Assembly (NCBI GenBank): GCA_015499995.1
Contig: JADNRV010000454.1
Span: forward strand, 1-33,025
Reading direction: 5' to 3'
Source: Flammula alnicola
Lineage: Eukaryota; Basidiomycota; Agaricomycetes; Agaricales; Strophariaceae
DNA length: 33,025 nucleotides
Each line of letters starts with the position of its first letter. Position 1 is the stretch's first letter. The notes beneath the pieces are model-generated. The model was not told the DNA's origin and made no database searches. It saw nothing but the letters and a program-made list of their open reading frames with translations. The position numbers were made by a program, and so were the translations under genes. Positions 16,612-31,489 of this stretch are shown piece after piece.

Positions 16612-19600
16612 ATGTCGAAATCCGGATCTCGTTCGAAGCGAGCATCGTCGAGCTCAAAGCCTACGCAAGCGTCTTCGTTCCTCCTTTCATCTTCTGGTGC
16701 ACCATCCAGCTCGCGTCCATTTCTTAACATGCTCAATCCCATGAACAGTACCTACCATGGATACATGCAAGCCAATCAATCCGTTGTAGAGGAGAACGAG
16801 GAAAACGATTACGAAGGAGGAAGGGAAGATGTGGACTTGGAGGCAGCGCGGAGTACTATTTTTCACAGTGCACACGAGGCCAAACCTTCAGCGCATTCTC
16901 CAGGAAAACGTCGAGTGGCCTGGGATCCTGGAGCTTCGGAGATGAACACTCTACACCCGAACATACACAAAGAAGATAAGATCCATGAACACGAGTCTTC
17001 AGATGACGAAGTTCCCCCAAGCTTCAAGGTCGAAGCTGCCTCGAGGCCTGCTGTTTCTCCCAAATTCACATCCCAGTCTCTGAAACCTGATTCAAGACGA
17101 AGTCAAGCCCTGTATTCCACTGATGGAAGACAACTTCCGCCAATACTACCTACTGCCGCTCATAAATCACCTTCCCCGGTTAATATTCCGCCAAGACCGT
17201 CGGAATACGACGACGAAGAACCCACACCACGAAACGCCCGTGCGTCTACACCTAGTCAGGGCTCAAGCTCTTCATCTCGACAACCAAGGCCTACGATGCG
17301 CGGACTTGACGATTATGAGAAAGCTTTATGGAACTGGGTTAATGTCTACAATCTCGACGCCTTCCTGCAAGAAGTTTATTCCTATTACGAGGGGAAAGGA
17401 ATATATAGCATCGCACTCTCGCGAGGACTAAATCTACTGTTGGCGCCTTTATTCCTTTTCTACTGTGGCAAATTACTCACGTCGAGGTTCTAGAACTGTC
17501 GGCTTTGTTATTGGATTTTCTACTTTCTTACTTGGATGTATTGATTACTCCAGTCTACGTCGTCACAAACATTCCCGACTTTCGGATGTTATCGTTGACC
17601 GTTGTGTTTCTAGGTATGTGCTATGAAATAGTTCAAGCAGGTTACAAGAATCTGATTCAAACGTCAGGTTCTCAGGATTTACCTTCCTGTTCTTCCTGCT
17701 ATTTACGGCATTCTATGTCTGGCAAATAATATCATATGCTCTGGGTATTAAACGACTTGTCGACATGTATAACTTCTACACACATCTATTAAAAATTCCA
17801 GATGTAAGTGCCTCCGTTTACCTTCGTCACTATGTGCTCAATATTTTCATCAGGCTGATATTCAAACAATATCGTGGTCTGAAGTTGTGCGCAGAATAGG
17901 GGCCATTCGCGAAGAAAATCCTCTGACTGCTATGTCGTCTAAGAAAGGGAAATTGTCAGATGACACAGCGACGGCCAAGCTCGATGCGCATGACATCGCC
18001 AATAGGATCTTGCGACAGGAAAACTATTTGATTGCACTATTCAATAAGGAACTTCTGGATCTTCGCGTACCGTGGCCAGCTGTGTTAAAACGCTTCATCG
18101 TTGCAGAAGAAGGCAAAGGGAAGATGTTGACACAAGCCCTGGAATGGAATCTTCGGTTTTGTCTCATGGAATATCTGTTTGATGAGCATGGGAAAGTTAG
18201 GAAGGTCTTTCTCAAGTCAAAGAATAGAGCTGCCTTGATAGAGGGGTAAGGTTGCTTTTTTCTTCTTGTGAACATGGCATCTAATGGAAGCTCTGTAGAC
18301 TCCAGCGGCGATTCATCTTCATGGGGATCCTCAACGCTATCTTCGCACCCTTTATTGTCCTTTATTTCCTGATGTACTCTTTCTTCAGGTATTTCGAGGT
18401 AAGGATTGAACTGTAATGTCATTAAAAATGTTCACTCATGCTGGTTGGTTCCACAGCAATACCATAAGGACCCTTCGTCAATTGGAGGGCGTCGATATAC
18501 ACTCTTTGCTCAGTGGAAATTCAGAGAGTTCAATGAATTGCCCCACATCTTCACGCGTCGACTGGATGAGAGCTATCCTCTAGCCAACATGTACATTGGT
18601 CAATTTCCCAACGAGAAGATTACGTTGGTTATGCGGTATGTTCATTCTCGTGTGGTCGGTCCGTCTTTTATTGATGAAAGTCATCCAGATTTGTTGCCTT
18701 TATTGCAGGTTCTTTTGCGGCTGTCCTAGTGCTCGCCTCAGTCATGGATCCCGATCTGTTCCTCAACTTTGAAATTACACCTCATCGAACCGTCTTATTT
18801 TACATGGGAGTTTTTACCGCCGCACTAACTGTGGCTAGGGGAATGATCCCTGAAGATAACAGAGTTTTCGATCCTGAATTGCTCATGTCGGAGGTCATCA
18901 ACTATACGCATTACATGCCCGAAATCTGGAAGAGTCAGCTACATAGCAAGAAGGTAAACCAAAACAACATATCAATCACACCGACAAAAATACTGACATA
19001 AAATAATGCAGGTCCACCAAGAATTTGGGGAGCTGTTTGCGATGAAGATCCTAATTTTTGCGCAAGAAATCGTTTCTGTCATCCTCACCCCCTTCGTGCT
19101 GTGGTTCTCGCTTCCTGATTGTGCACCAGCGATTGTCGATTTCTTCCGCGAGTTTTCGGTGCACGTTGACGGACGAGGGTACGTGTGCAGCTTTGCCGAG
19201 TTCAACTTTGAGCGACACGGAAATGTCAAATTCGGCGCGCCCACGCGTGCTCAAGACAAGAAGATGGTCTCCAATGAAGGAAAGATGGAGAAGAGCTTCC
19301 TCAATTTCAAGGTATGTTTTATGTTTTTGACGGGTTTGCCTTTTTTTTTTCCGGTTTCTGACGCATACCATGCCTTAAGGCTGCCAATCCTGATTGGAAC
19401 CCAACTGATCCTACTGGATCCCTGTATCTGACCCGAATGGCCGACCTAAATTCCCACTTCCAGTATCCGTACTATCGAAGACGGCACGGGCACGGTTCGT
19501 CGGCAGCCACAGATCTCGCCGGAGGGGTGCACTTTGTCAACGACCCACCCTCGGAGAGTATCATCCACAACACCGATAGAGCACATGACTATGACCAGGC

Positions 19601-20015
19601 ATTGCGCCAGAGCAGGTTGTCGGCCGTGCGGAGGCGGCCTGGGGGAAGCATCATGGGCATGTCGACCTTGATGGCTGCGGCGGGCCCGTCTACCGGGGCA
19701 TCGATGTATGGCGACGTCGCTACGGCGGCGAGTGCGGTGCTCGGCGACTCGCAGGGGAGCGTGCAGCTGGGTGCTGCTGCTTCTTCATCTGGGGTGGCGA
19801 AGACGAAGGGCGGCGGCTCTGCGCTATTGCGCGAGGATATGGCGGCTGACGGTGGGGTTGGAAGCGGGCTGGGAGAGTCGTATGTTGATGGCGCGAAGAG
19901 GTTTGGTGGTGGGAGAGAGGAGGAAGAGGAGGAAGGGATGGAGGACGGGGGTGTTTTGGGCTTGCTGGCTCAGATCTATGGACGAAGAGACGGACCTGGA
20001 CCTGTTGTTATGTAG
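16612..20015 (+). CDS. ATG9: Autophagy membrane protein Atg9 (lipid scramblase)
   Basis: The only multispanning core autophagy protein; it seeds and feeds the phagophore. Nine exons: 16612-17438, 17494-17613, 17668-17803, 17854-18245, 18299-18398, 18457-18635, 18689-18953, 19012-19311, 19380-20015; the joined frame is 984 residues. The N-terminal about 225 residues are disordered, Ser/Pro-rich and acidic. The family core begins at [28 protein letters not shown]. Hydrophobic segments fall near 277-294, 317-342, 494-522, 586-604, 621-642 and 690-710. Conserved blocks include [39 protein letters not shown] and [14 protein letters not shown]. The end of the core is [12 protein letters not shown], followed by a variable Gly/Ala-rich tail. 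Exon 7 uses the upstream acceptor at 18688, which keeps [12 protein letters not shown] in frame. Confidence 0.94.
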
Positions 20016-20486
20016 TACATATACATACTACCTTGGCTGTCTGTCAAAACATTTTCTTGCATACTTGGCATCATTTGTCGTTGTGTTTAAATTTCTATGT
20101 ATACTATAAACCACCCTTAATTCTTCTTTAGACGCCTTCAGCCATACCTTGGAGAGGAAAAACAATAAGCATACTTGAGATCGCGACAAGAGGAAACCAT
20201 TTGTATATGTATGCTGGATTAGTGAGGAGTTATTGTCGTTTCATGGCCTTTTAAATTTATTCATGTGCATGAAAATAATGATATAGGGTTTTACTAGGCA
20301 GAAAATAGATGTAGGGTAGGTATGTGCGAGGAACGGGGAAAAACGACAAAGCATGTCCTGAGCATGTACAGTGCGAGTAACGATCGTGTGTAAGTGTCTA
20401 TAGCGTGTATATAAAAGCATGACGGGGGTGAAACTCGAGAGAGAGGAAAGACCCAAAGTGAAGAGAGAGAGAGGTCAGTAATAGGA
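20016..20486. other. Convergent intergenic ATG9 / IRS4-like
   Basis: 471 bp between two stop codons; it should hold both 3' ends. The sequence is AT-rich at 20040-20110 and 20220-20300, with a GAGAGAGAG run at 20436-20472. No gene or RNA feature is recognised. Confidence 0.5.
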
Positions 20487-22230
20487 TCACCGCAGGATAT
20501 CCCTCGGCCTCTGTGGAATTTTCGGCGGCACGCGTTGGACGCTTGCGCGATAGCTTCCAGAGCCACCACCACCACCACCACCAGTCGTCGCGTACTTGAT
20601 CGTCAGCGCCTGTGCGCGCCTCAGCTCTTCATCGATGCGCCACATGCCCTTGACGAACGCCTCAAGACTTAGCGCGCCCTGGCCCGTCAGGTCACATTCG
20701 TTCCTAATGGTAAAAGCGAATCATAAGATTACAGGTAGAGTTGGGCAAAAAGAAATAGAAAAGGGCGTACCAAATCTCTGCAAGACGCTCCTTGTCCAAC
20801 CCCGAGCGCTTCCATATCAGTTTAACGATCGCGCCTTCGAGCTTCTCGTCCGCGCCTACGACTTGGTCCACCCTGCCGTCCTCATCCTGCTGCTGCTGCT
20901 GTGGTGGTGGTGATGGTGCCATATCATCCCCCGTGATCAGATCCACCGACAACCCACGCCATCCCACCGCGCGCCTCCCTCTCGCTTCTCCAGGGCTCAA
21001 CAACGCCGGCTTCTCCTCCGCCTTGCGCTTCTCCGCCCTCCGCCGCTGCACGACATTCGCGCTGAACACGGCCTCGTACCGCTTGCGCACGCCGACGGGC
21101 ACAGGCGTGGGTCGCTTCGCCTTGATGCTGATGACAGACGGCGGGGGGACGACGCCGCCGCCGCGCGACTGATGCGATTGCGAGCTCGAGGAGTAGCTGT
21201 GCGTCGTTGAGTTGCTTTGGATGGACGAGCGGTCGGAGGCGCGTGAGGGGGGCGGAGGTGGCGCGGCGCGGCGCGGCACGTACGGTGTATTAATGGCGAG
21301 AGTGCTGGACGAAGACGCGGCGGAAATGGCGGGGCGGGTGATGGGAGACGAGGGCGAGGACCCGGAGCTCGACGCCGCACGGGACACGGGGTGCGAGGGC
21401 GGTGGCGCGGACTTGATGGAGGCTCTCGTCGACCCCGGGCGCTCTGGGAGTTTAGGGGGCACGGATTTGCGCTGCGCCATGGCCTTTTCCCAGTCCAGTG
21501 TGATTAAGCGTTCGGTGGCGGGGCTGGCGAGCGAGGAGGTGGAGACTTCTTCGAAGGATTCAGAGAGGCTGCTGGAGTCGGCGTCGCCGTTTCTGCGGTT
21601 GGCAGGAGGCGAGGTGTGGTCGGCATCCATAGGGAAAGTGGCGATGAAGCCGGACACGGAGCCTGGGGTGCTGGGGTCTGTGTCGGAGGAGAGAGAGACG
21701 GAATGGAAGGAGGATATGGAAGAGGAGGGTGCATGATTGGATGAATTCTTTGAGCGCGAGTCAAGATCGAGAGAAAGAGGCGGATATCTGTGCGCATGCT
21801 CGACCGTCAGCGAATCGGCGTGCTTTGACTGCGAAGACGTCGAAGCAAAGGATTTGAGCGATGTGTACGAGGATTTGCGTGGGGGCAGCTGTGGGGGCGG
21901 CTTAAATGGAGCTGCAAGATTGGCAGGCTTGGGCTTGGGCTTTGGCCTAGGAGGCGATTCGAGGCTAATAAGAGGACCGCCATTGAGACTGAGATTGCGA
22001 TTGACAGAGAAGGCACGCTGTGTCGGCGTTTTGGTAGCGTCGATTGAGGTGGGGCGCGTAGGCGAGGGCCCGTCATCGACGACCCAGTCCTTGAGGTCGA
22101 TGAGAGAAGTCTTGCGGCCAAGGTTTGGCGGAGATGGCGACGGCGATGGCTTTGGTCTTGTGAGTGGCGAGGAAGGGTCGGAGAGAGCTTCAAAGGCAGA
22201 AATTCTGGACTGGATGGTGGTGGAAGGCAT
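20487..22230 (-). CDS. IRS4: EH-domain protein, Irs4/Tax4-like
   Basis: Two exons, 22230-20771 and 20703-20487, joining to 558 residues. The first 400 or so are Pro/Ser-rich and disordered, starting with a short conserved SRISAFEAL motif at 8-16. The C-terminal quarter holds one EH (EF-hand-like) domain: LIWKRSGLDKERLAEIW, spliced to NECDLTGQGALSLEAFVKGMWRIDEELR. EH domains bind NPF peptides. In yeast the paralogues Irs4 and Tax4 have this layout and control phosphoinositide levels through the phosphatase Inp51; the same role here is inference. A QQQQQD tract and a run of six Gly lie around and after the domain. GC-rich low-complexity coding produces several long false ORFs on the plus strand. 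Confidence 0.8.
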
Positions 22231-22268
22231 TAAAGGTAATATTTCATTTCTCTCCTTCCACTTTCATC
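22231..22268. promoter_or_regulatory. Very short divergent promoter IRS4-like / ECM15
   Basis: Only 38 bp lie between the two start codons: an AT-rich TTAAAGGTAATATTTC half and a pyrimidine-rich half. Promoter elements and 5' UTRs must overlap each other or the opposite coding region. Confidence 0.6.
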
Positions 22269-22878
22269 ATGTCCGATCTTTATGCCGTCGCAGGTACGTC
22301 TTGTTCGCATCCCTGCATATTCCACTCTCACTCTCTCTCCAGACTTTTGTCTTATTCCAATGGGCACAGCGTCGACTTCCGTAACACACAAACTGACACT
22401 TTGTGCCACCTAATGCTCATCACATACCGTGCCTAGGTCGCCGAAGAAGTTGCAGAATGTCAAAGGATTCTCGCTCGATCCGGCCTAAAATACAAAGTTC
22501 GTAATCCCATTCATTACTGACAACCTGAATGACGTTGTCGCCGACAGATGCAGTAAGCCTTCTAGTCCTCCGAGTTCGCGTCCATCACACCAACTTGCTT
22601 ACTCTGCAGCGGATACGGGACAAACATTGGTCAGTCCCACCTTCATCCTCCCCAGTAAATCCATTTCTAACCTACGTATATCCCACGCAGAAGGACCGTG
22701 GTCCAAAGTCTCTCAGGCTATACACGATTGCCACGCCGCAGTCCACGCCAAAGGCGCTCAGCGAATCGCTACCGACATTCGCATCGGCACCCGCATCGAC
22801 CGCGAAATCCCGTTCGGTGAAGGAAACGAGTCCAAAGTCACACGCGTAGAGCAAATCCTTGCCAAAGACAAGGTATAA
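22269..22878 (+). CDS. ECM15: UPF0045/MTH1187-family (thiamine-binding) protein with a 5-nt micro-exon
   Basis: Six exons: 22269-22293, 22343-22380, 22437-22496, 22548-22552, 22610-22629, 22691-22878; 111 residues. The family consists of small YkoF-like ferredoxin-fold proteins (yeast Ecm15); bacterial members bind thiamine-type ligands. Landmarks: DFCLIPMGTASTSVAEEVAE, RSGLKYKMHGYGTNIEGPW, HDCHAAVHAKGAQRIATD and IRIGTRIDRE, nearly the whole domain. Exon 4 is ATGCA only; it supplies Met and two bases of His in the conserved KMHGYGTN segment, and skipping it breaks the frame. Coding covers 336 nt in a 610-bp gene, so almost half is intron. Confidence 0.9.
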
Positions 22879-23010
22879 AAACAGCAAAATAAGGCAAAGA
22901 ACGGCGTTGGTGGTGTAATTATACTTTAAAGTACAACACATTCAATCACAAGATATTCGTTGCAAAGTAAAACACTCTCCAAGATAAACGCGCATCAGAC
23001 CCTTTCTACT

Positions 23011-26000
23011 CTACAGAGGGACACTTCCCTCTCTTTCCTTCTCCTCCCATGCCAAGATCATCGCCTTCCCAAGTTCCTTTCCCAGCGCAAGAGCGAACGG
23101 CACAGCAACCGCATTGCCAATCTGCTTCAATTGCTAAAGCCCATGAATGGAATCAATCAACACACGTCTCTTGGTATGCTGCGCGAAAAACAGACAGACT
23201 CACATCCCGGATGATCATGCCCGGCCTGAGATCCGTCGACTCAAAAATGTAGCTATCGGGGAACCCTTGACACCGCGCAGCTTCTCGAACTGTAATTATC
23301 CTTTTTTGCTGATTAAAAAAGTTTAATATCGTTTCAGCTATGGGCCAAATGTCGAAAGACTCACCGACGGATGAAGAGGCCATTGGTTCTTGAGCATAGG
23401 GGACAGCTGGGTGACGGCGCACTTAAAGAACCCGTTGGCATCCATCCTGCCATAGAAAGCTGACAAGAAAAGCATTAACCACCAACGCTCTATAGCCGAA
23501 TAGATCTAAACCCGTGGTCGACTTACTTCGATCGATCCTTTTCCTCGCAAAAGCCGGCAATAAGGACACAGGCAAGTCTAAATTATTCGTTAGTCCTTCG
23601 CCGCTGAACATAATGGCAGAGAACCACCAACCTCGATGATCAGCCCCAGGTACCAAAGGAACAGTAGTAGTCCTACAACACCACAAACATCATCAACCAT
23701 CTGAAGCATTAGAGTCGAACTTTCAAAGAAAAACTCACGCTTCAATGATGCGGCTCGAGAACCTCGTCGTATACTGCCCCGTAATCTCCTCGTCGTCCTC
23801 CATCTCCTGGCGCACCCACTTTTGGAAACGATTCTGCGGCTCCATCATATACGAAGCGCCCTCCGGAAACCCAGGAAGCGAGCTGAAGCTCCCATCGCCC
23901 GAGCCTAGCTCAGCATTGAAGCTCGGAATCTCGAGGTCCTCCAGTCGTTCCTTGGCTTTCCGTCGGTCGTGCTTGGTCGCAGCGATGATCTTATGCGGAT
24001 TCTTCCTACAAGCAGAACGAGTCATCCAACATCAACGTCAATGTCAGTAAAAATAAAGATCCTCCGACTCCGAGTCGGTGTACGACACATTGACATACCA
24101 ATCAAACGCTGGCTAGAAATGACACAAAACGTAAGATTTCATTGAAAAAGTCCACAAAAAAAAACAGTGCGCTGACCAAATCCCCGGTAGACGCATCCAC
24201 CGTTACAGGCCTAAGCGGCGCGAACTGGTGGAAATTATCCGGGTTCTTGCTCCTCGTTGGGGGAACAACTTGTCGCCCGTCGGAAGGCTGGTTTTGTTCA
24301 TGCCTTTCTGGAATGCATAGACCGGGATAGGAAAGTCGGGAAGAGGCAGACCGCGCTTCGCACCCCAGAAAATAATCCGTCGGCGGCTCTGAGGGACGCC
24401 GTACTGTGCTGCTTGGAGGACTTTGTACCGAACCTGATACCTATGTATTTCAAGTTGTCGTTTAGTATATTCATCCATCATGAAGAATGAAGAAATCTCG
24501 GGCTGATTCCACGTACCCGAGTGCAATGAGTGTCCGTGCTACAAATTTGACCATGCCACATTGGATTTCACTCTCGACGACACCCAAGTCCGTTTCTCGC
24601 TTAGCATAGAATTTATGCGCCAATAAGCCAAAGACATTTTCGAGGAGAAAATAGTTTGGTTCATAGTGCTCGACGTAGCTAAGCATATTAGCCGGCATTG
24701 TCGATCTGAAATAAAATCCTGTTAGGTTTTGAGAGCACCCATGCAGCTGTTTTCCCTTTACCTGACATCATCTCGCCTCTGCAGGACAAATTTAAGCAAA
24801 TGATTATCCTTTGAATTACAGGTAATTTTATTTACCTTTGAATGGTTTGCAAAGGAGAATGATTGACAAGGTGGTCCTGGACCCAGGACAGTACAGTTTA
24901 GCTTCCACCTAGAGCACAAGAAAATATGGATCATACCTCCAAAAATGAAGTCAATCTGGGCATGTTTGTCTGGAAGGGGTGGGCAGTACGTCTTGTTATC
25001 CAGAGAACGGAGGGGTGGTGGTTGTTCCTTGCTATTCATGGCCAAGACAGCATGCTTGAGCAAAGCATTAGAGTCCTGGCAGTACACTGTGGTGTCTGGA
25101 TGGTTGACCCTGTTTATATCATTTAATAAAGAAATTTACTAGAAGTTATATCACTTACATATAGGTCTTTGCTGCAGATGGTGTAAACTCCACAGCATAT
25201 TTTGTCTCCACAAATCCAGACATGTTCATGCCAACACCTAGGCCACCAGCACCTTTCATAAGAGTAAGTGAAGCTATAAATTGGAAAGCAAGAGGAAAAA
25301 TACCACAGAATAGTTCCATGCCAATAAGCTTGCTATTGGTCTGCATAAACCTTTCAGCTTGGCTTCTGGTCTTTTTCTCTTCTTGATAGCAAGCTTTGCA
25401 GTAAACAAAATCCCTTTTGTTCAAAGGCTGGAGCATATTCTTGGTGCCTTTTTGGTTTAGATAGTAGTGATCATCACCTTGGATCCACCTTTCTATCTGC
25501 TGTTCATCTGTAAGATGACGTACATAGCAAAGGCCATCCACTTTATGCAAAGGAACAACTTGCTCATTTCTGGTCGAAAACAAATGTCTCTGAATAGCAA
25601 AGGTCAGTAATGGACAGGATAAAATTATCTTGTCACACACCTCATCAAAGATAAGATCAGAATGGTCAAGTCCCTCTTTTTTCTGCTGCAAGACAAAGTC
25701 ATCATGACGTCCCAGTAACTGGACATGAACCTCAAGATCATCAATCTTCAGGATCTGACCAATGTCCAAGAGCTTAGTGTCTCCTGAGGGGTGGAGATAG
25801 ACAAAGTCATCAACATGGTATGTGATACCATGCAAAACCACAGTGTCAGCATCAGGATGTTGGGGCCTCTTCATATCAGCCACTTTGTCCTGAAGATCAC
25901 AGAAATAACAAGATTTACACCCACTCTCTGAATCAACAGCCAAAGCAGTAGGTGGAAGGTCGGTGAATGCAGCATTTTCATCGTCGTAGAGCAGTCTAAA

Positions 26001-28322
26001 GGATAAGAAATTCCTCAGTAAGAAGTAATCTTATAACATATTAAACAGGCCAGCACTCACCCACAATGAAAGTCATTAGAGTCATGACTCCCATCGTCCA
26101 CAATCTCCTCTTCCCCAGGCCGGAGAATCTTGAAGTTGCATTTCTTGAAAATGGCAGTAATGGGGTTGTTGTCGCATGTTCCCAGTAGATACAATGCTTT
26201 GGAGTGCGACGTCTCTTGCAGAATGGTCTTGCTACCGTGACTGAACCATATTCCGTGGAACATTTTGGTCTTGCCCCGTCGAGATGATTCTTCGTAAAAA
26301 TATCTGATTTGACAAAACCTGCAAAAACGTTAGAAACGACGAAGAAAGAAAGATTGAACGTCAACGAACCACCACCGGTTTCCGTATTTATTGACAGTCT
26401 GCGATGCCGTGGAGTTTTGTTTTGATGACTTCGAGTCGTCAGGCTCGGGTTCAACCATAACGATATCTCCACTCTAGATAGACAATCGGATGAGCTAAAT
26501 TTCTTCGAAACATGATGTCACAATCACTCACAGAGTATGTTACGCCGTCCACAATCGCGCTCTCGTATACGTCTTCATCTTCGTCGTCGAGTTTTCTTCC
26601 CCAAACAATTTCTTGAGGGTCAGAATGGTGCCCTTTGTGACGACGGACCCGGGCGTGCTCGCCATCATCACTATCATCATGCAACATTGATTCAGCGACC
26701 TCTAAGGAGCTCTCGAAAAGATTCTTCGCAAGCCGGTTGACAATTGGGGTCAAAAAAGTCTTGTTCTCCTTCGGAAGCTTCTTTCCTTTGTCTGAATGCT
26801 TTGTTGCTTTGGAAGTTGGGACCTTCTTCGATTTAGACTTCAATCGAGAAATATCGACGTCGAACTCGTAATGAGCTGCTCCCATGATCTCGCGCACGAG
26901 AGGCACGCGGGATATCTGGATGTGATTCGTCGTGCAAAGTTCAGGCAAGCTTGAGATAATGTATGTAGTCTATGTAATTATGAATTAATAAGGTTGTCAA
27001 ACATGTTATAAGAGAAAAGCCCACTTACCACATCCTCAGACTGTATATCTTCCTTTCGTAGCCCTCGGCCGAGGATAACTTCTGCCGCAGCAACAGAATC
27101 GTCGGCCTGATCCAAAGAAGGAAGATTATCCAAAAATTCAGCGTATTTTATTCGAGGGTTGTCCATTGCTGAAGTAACCAAGAGTTGAAGTAGGCGGTGC
27201 CGAATCCAAAATGGTGAGAAGAATGGCCTGTAGAGATTGGAGGGAGTACCCAAAATGTACCACGCAAACTTGGTACGAATATAGATTTTACTGTAAGGTT
27301 GATAGTTAGCCTACACATTGAAGTAAAAAGGTTTCTACTGCTCACGGGTCAATTCCATCTTTGCCTTCACATGGACTGTGGATATTGAGCTCCAGAATCC
27401 GTGCCAAGCTGACGCGATCCCTGCCGTTGTCGGACACGATACCTCCTTCGTCGTCCTCATCTTCTATTTCGTCATCGACCACAGAGCTATCATCGTCCAG
27501 GTCCACCCAAGGCTTTACAAGGCCGGACGCACGATATTCGTGAGGCGAATAATCTAACTGCAGTAGCTCGGCAACAGAAATTGCCTCCATTGAGTCGGCG
27601 TCATAAACGGTGAAGTCGTATAATATGCGAACAGCCAATTCCGTTTCGTCGTCTTCATCCGGAGTCGTTTCTCCCAAGACCAAGAGATCTTCATCTTCGT
27701 CAACGTCGTCATCCGCCAAATCATATTTATATGGTACTACTCAATTCATTAAAAGTATGAAGGGATAATAGAAAGATAATACACATACCTGGCTCCGTGG
27801 ATTCAGGTCGAAACGAACTCTCTGAATTGGAGAGGGCACCCAGACTGGGCGAGCGGCGTTTTTCACGAGCCGAATCGGTCTCGGATGGAGTAGGTGAACG
27901 AGTTGTAGGGGGAACCGCTTCCGAGTCAGGCTAGATATCGGTTAGTATTTTGTTAATAACGAAGAATAAAAACGAGGAGTAAAGGAAGTTACATTAAATC
28001 TAAATTCCGATGCAGTTGGAGACACTGGCAGTTCGAGCTTCACTGAAACTAACTGGAACAAGCGGCAAACATGATTATTAACGTTGAATGGCGAAGGTCT
28101 GAAGCAGGCGGAACACACATTATTTGAAAGAACGTCCTCGGAGTCGTTATCTCTCCTGATTCGCCTTTTCTTGTAAGGCGAGAGTGTGAGACTTCGGATG
28201 GTAGATGTGCTTGGAGTTTGGGACGTCGAAGGGCTTCGTTCTGGAGATCGCCGCTTTCTTGCCCAGCGGGATTTGGGATGGTATGGAACGTCAACATATG
28301 GCACAAGACGAGAGTTACTCAT
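23011..28322 (-). CDS. DNMT1: DNMT1-type DNA (cytosine-5) methyltransferase, with an apparent 1-base frameshift
   Basis: Would copy CpG methylation after replication. I trace 21 exons: 28322-27993, 27930-27789, 27736-27346, 27290-27029, 26969-26532, 26473-26370, 26318-26061, 25995-25304, 25252-25159, 25109-24937, 24876-24836, 24778-24762, 24705-24517, 24440-24177, 24112-24099, 24005-23739, 23672-23632, 23577-23527, 23459-23365, 23308-23204, 23133-23011; about 1363 residues if the frame is restored. Order: replication-foci domain (IYIRTKFAWYILGTPS), BAH1 (GDIVMVEPE…), BAH2 (ITYHVDDFVYL…), catalytic domain with motif I ELFCGAGGLGVG, IV GGPPCQSF (catalytic Cys about 964), VI FLLENVFG, VIII QSRRRIIFWG, IX VREAARCQGFPDSY, X QIGNAVAVPFA. 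A G5 run (24259-24263) in exon 14 is one base short for the frame: the sequence as given stops soon after. Exons 12 and 15 are 17 and 14 nt. Confidence 0.9.
24259..24263 (-). other. Site of apparent one-base deletion in the methyltransferase
   Basis: Five G on the plus strand (five C in the coding strand). Before it the frame reads GMNKTSLPTGDKLFP; after it the family-typical TRSKNPDNFHQFAPLRP is found only in another frame, which a run of six would join. No GT-AG intron of plausible size can make the switch. It is a real lesion or a homopolymer error. Confidence 0.8.
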
Positions 28323-28481
28323 CGTCTTGTCCACTCCGAGACGTAGGGGGATGGTCGTTTGCGAGTTATCTAGAGAGTTAGGTAACCGATCTATCAATAG
28401 GTCAGGGTAGGACGCGACTTGGTTGAATTGAACAAAGAATGATTTCAAACACCGCCACAACAATCTTTCTCACTCTCCAAT
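28323..28481. promoter_or_regulatory. Divergent promoter DNMT1-type gene / MCM7
   Basis: 159 bp between the start codons of a maintenance methyltransferase and a replicative helicase subunit. It holds a GGACGCGACTT near 28409-28419, one base off the MluI cell-cycle box ACGCGT; a similar GGACGCGACT occurs in MCM7 intron 2. Shared G1/S control is inference. Confidence 0.5.
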
Positions 28482-31242
<2,761 letters not shown>

Positions 31243-31489
31243 CATCTTGTTTCACGTTCTATATAACATTTGTATACCATTAACTTATCGCGAGAGTTGG
31301 CTGAGGTTCAAGTGCGACGATGTCGACTCCTCATTGTATTTTTGATGCTACTGCTTACTCAATTTTACTTGATTTCCCTTTTGAAAATGTTGTCGTGTTT
31401 CTCGGGTACTATATGTGTAAATACAAACATGAAAGGAGTGTGTATCCTCTAAGCGTCCCTAGAATCCTTGACCCATTAGGCGTCTATAA

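Noticed and set aside
18689..18712. Frame problem in ATG9 if the acceptor TTGCAG at 18709 is used
   Set aside because: The upstream CCAG acceptor (18688) restores [12 protein letters not shown] in frame.
20792..22384. Long plus-strand ORFs opposite the EH-domain gene
   Set aside because: They are shadows of GC-rich, low-complexity coding on the minus strand; no recognisable domains, and the minus frame has a conserved EH domain.
23526..23527. A further frame break in the methyltransferase at the exon 18/19 join
   Set aside because: Using the upstream acceptor TTGTCAG (exon 19 from 23459) gives the family-typical TFYGRMDANGFF in frame, so no break is needed.
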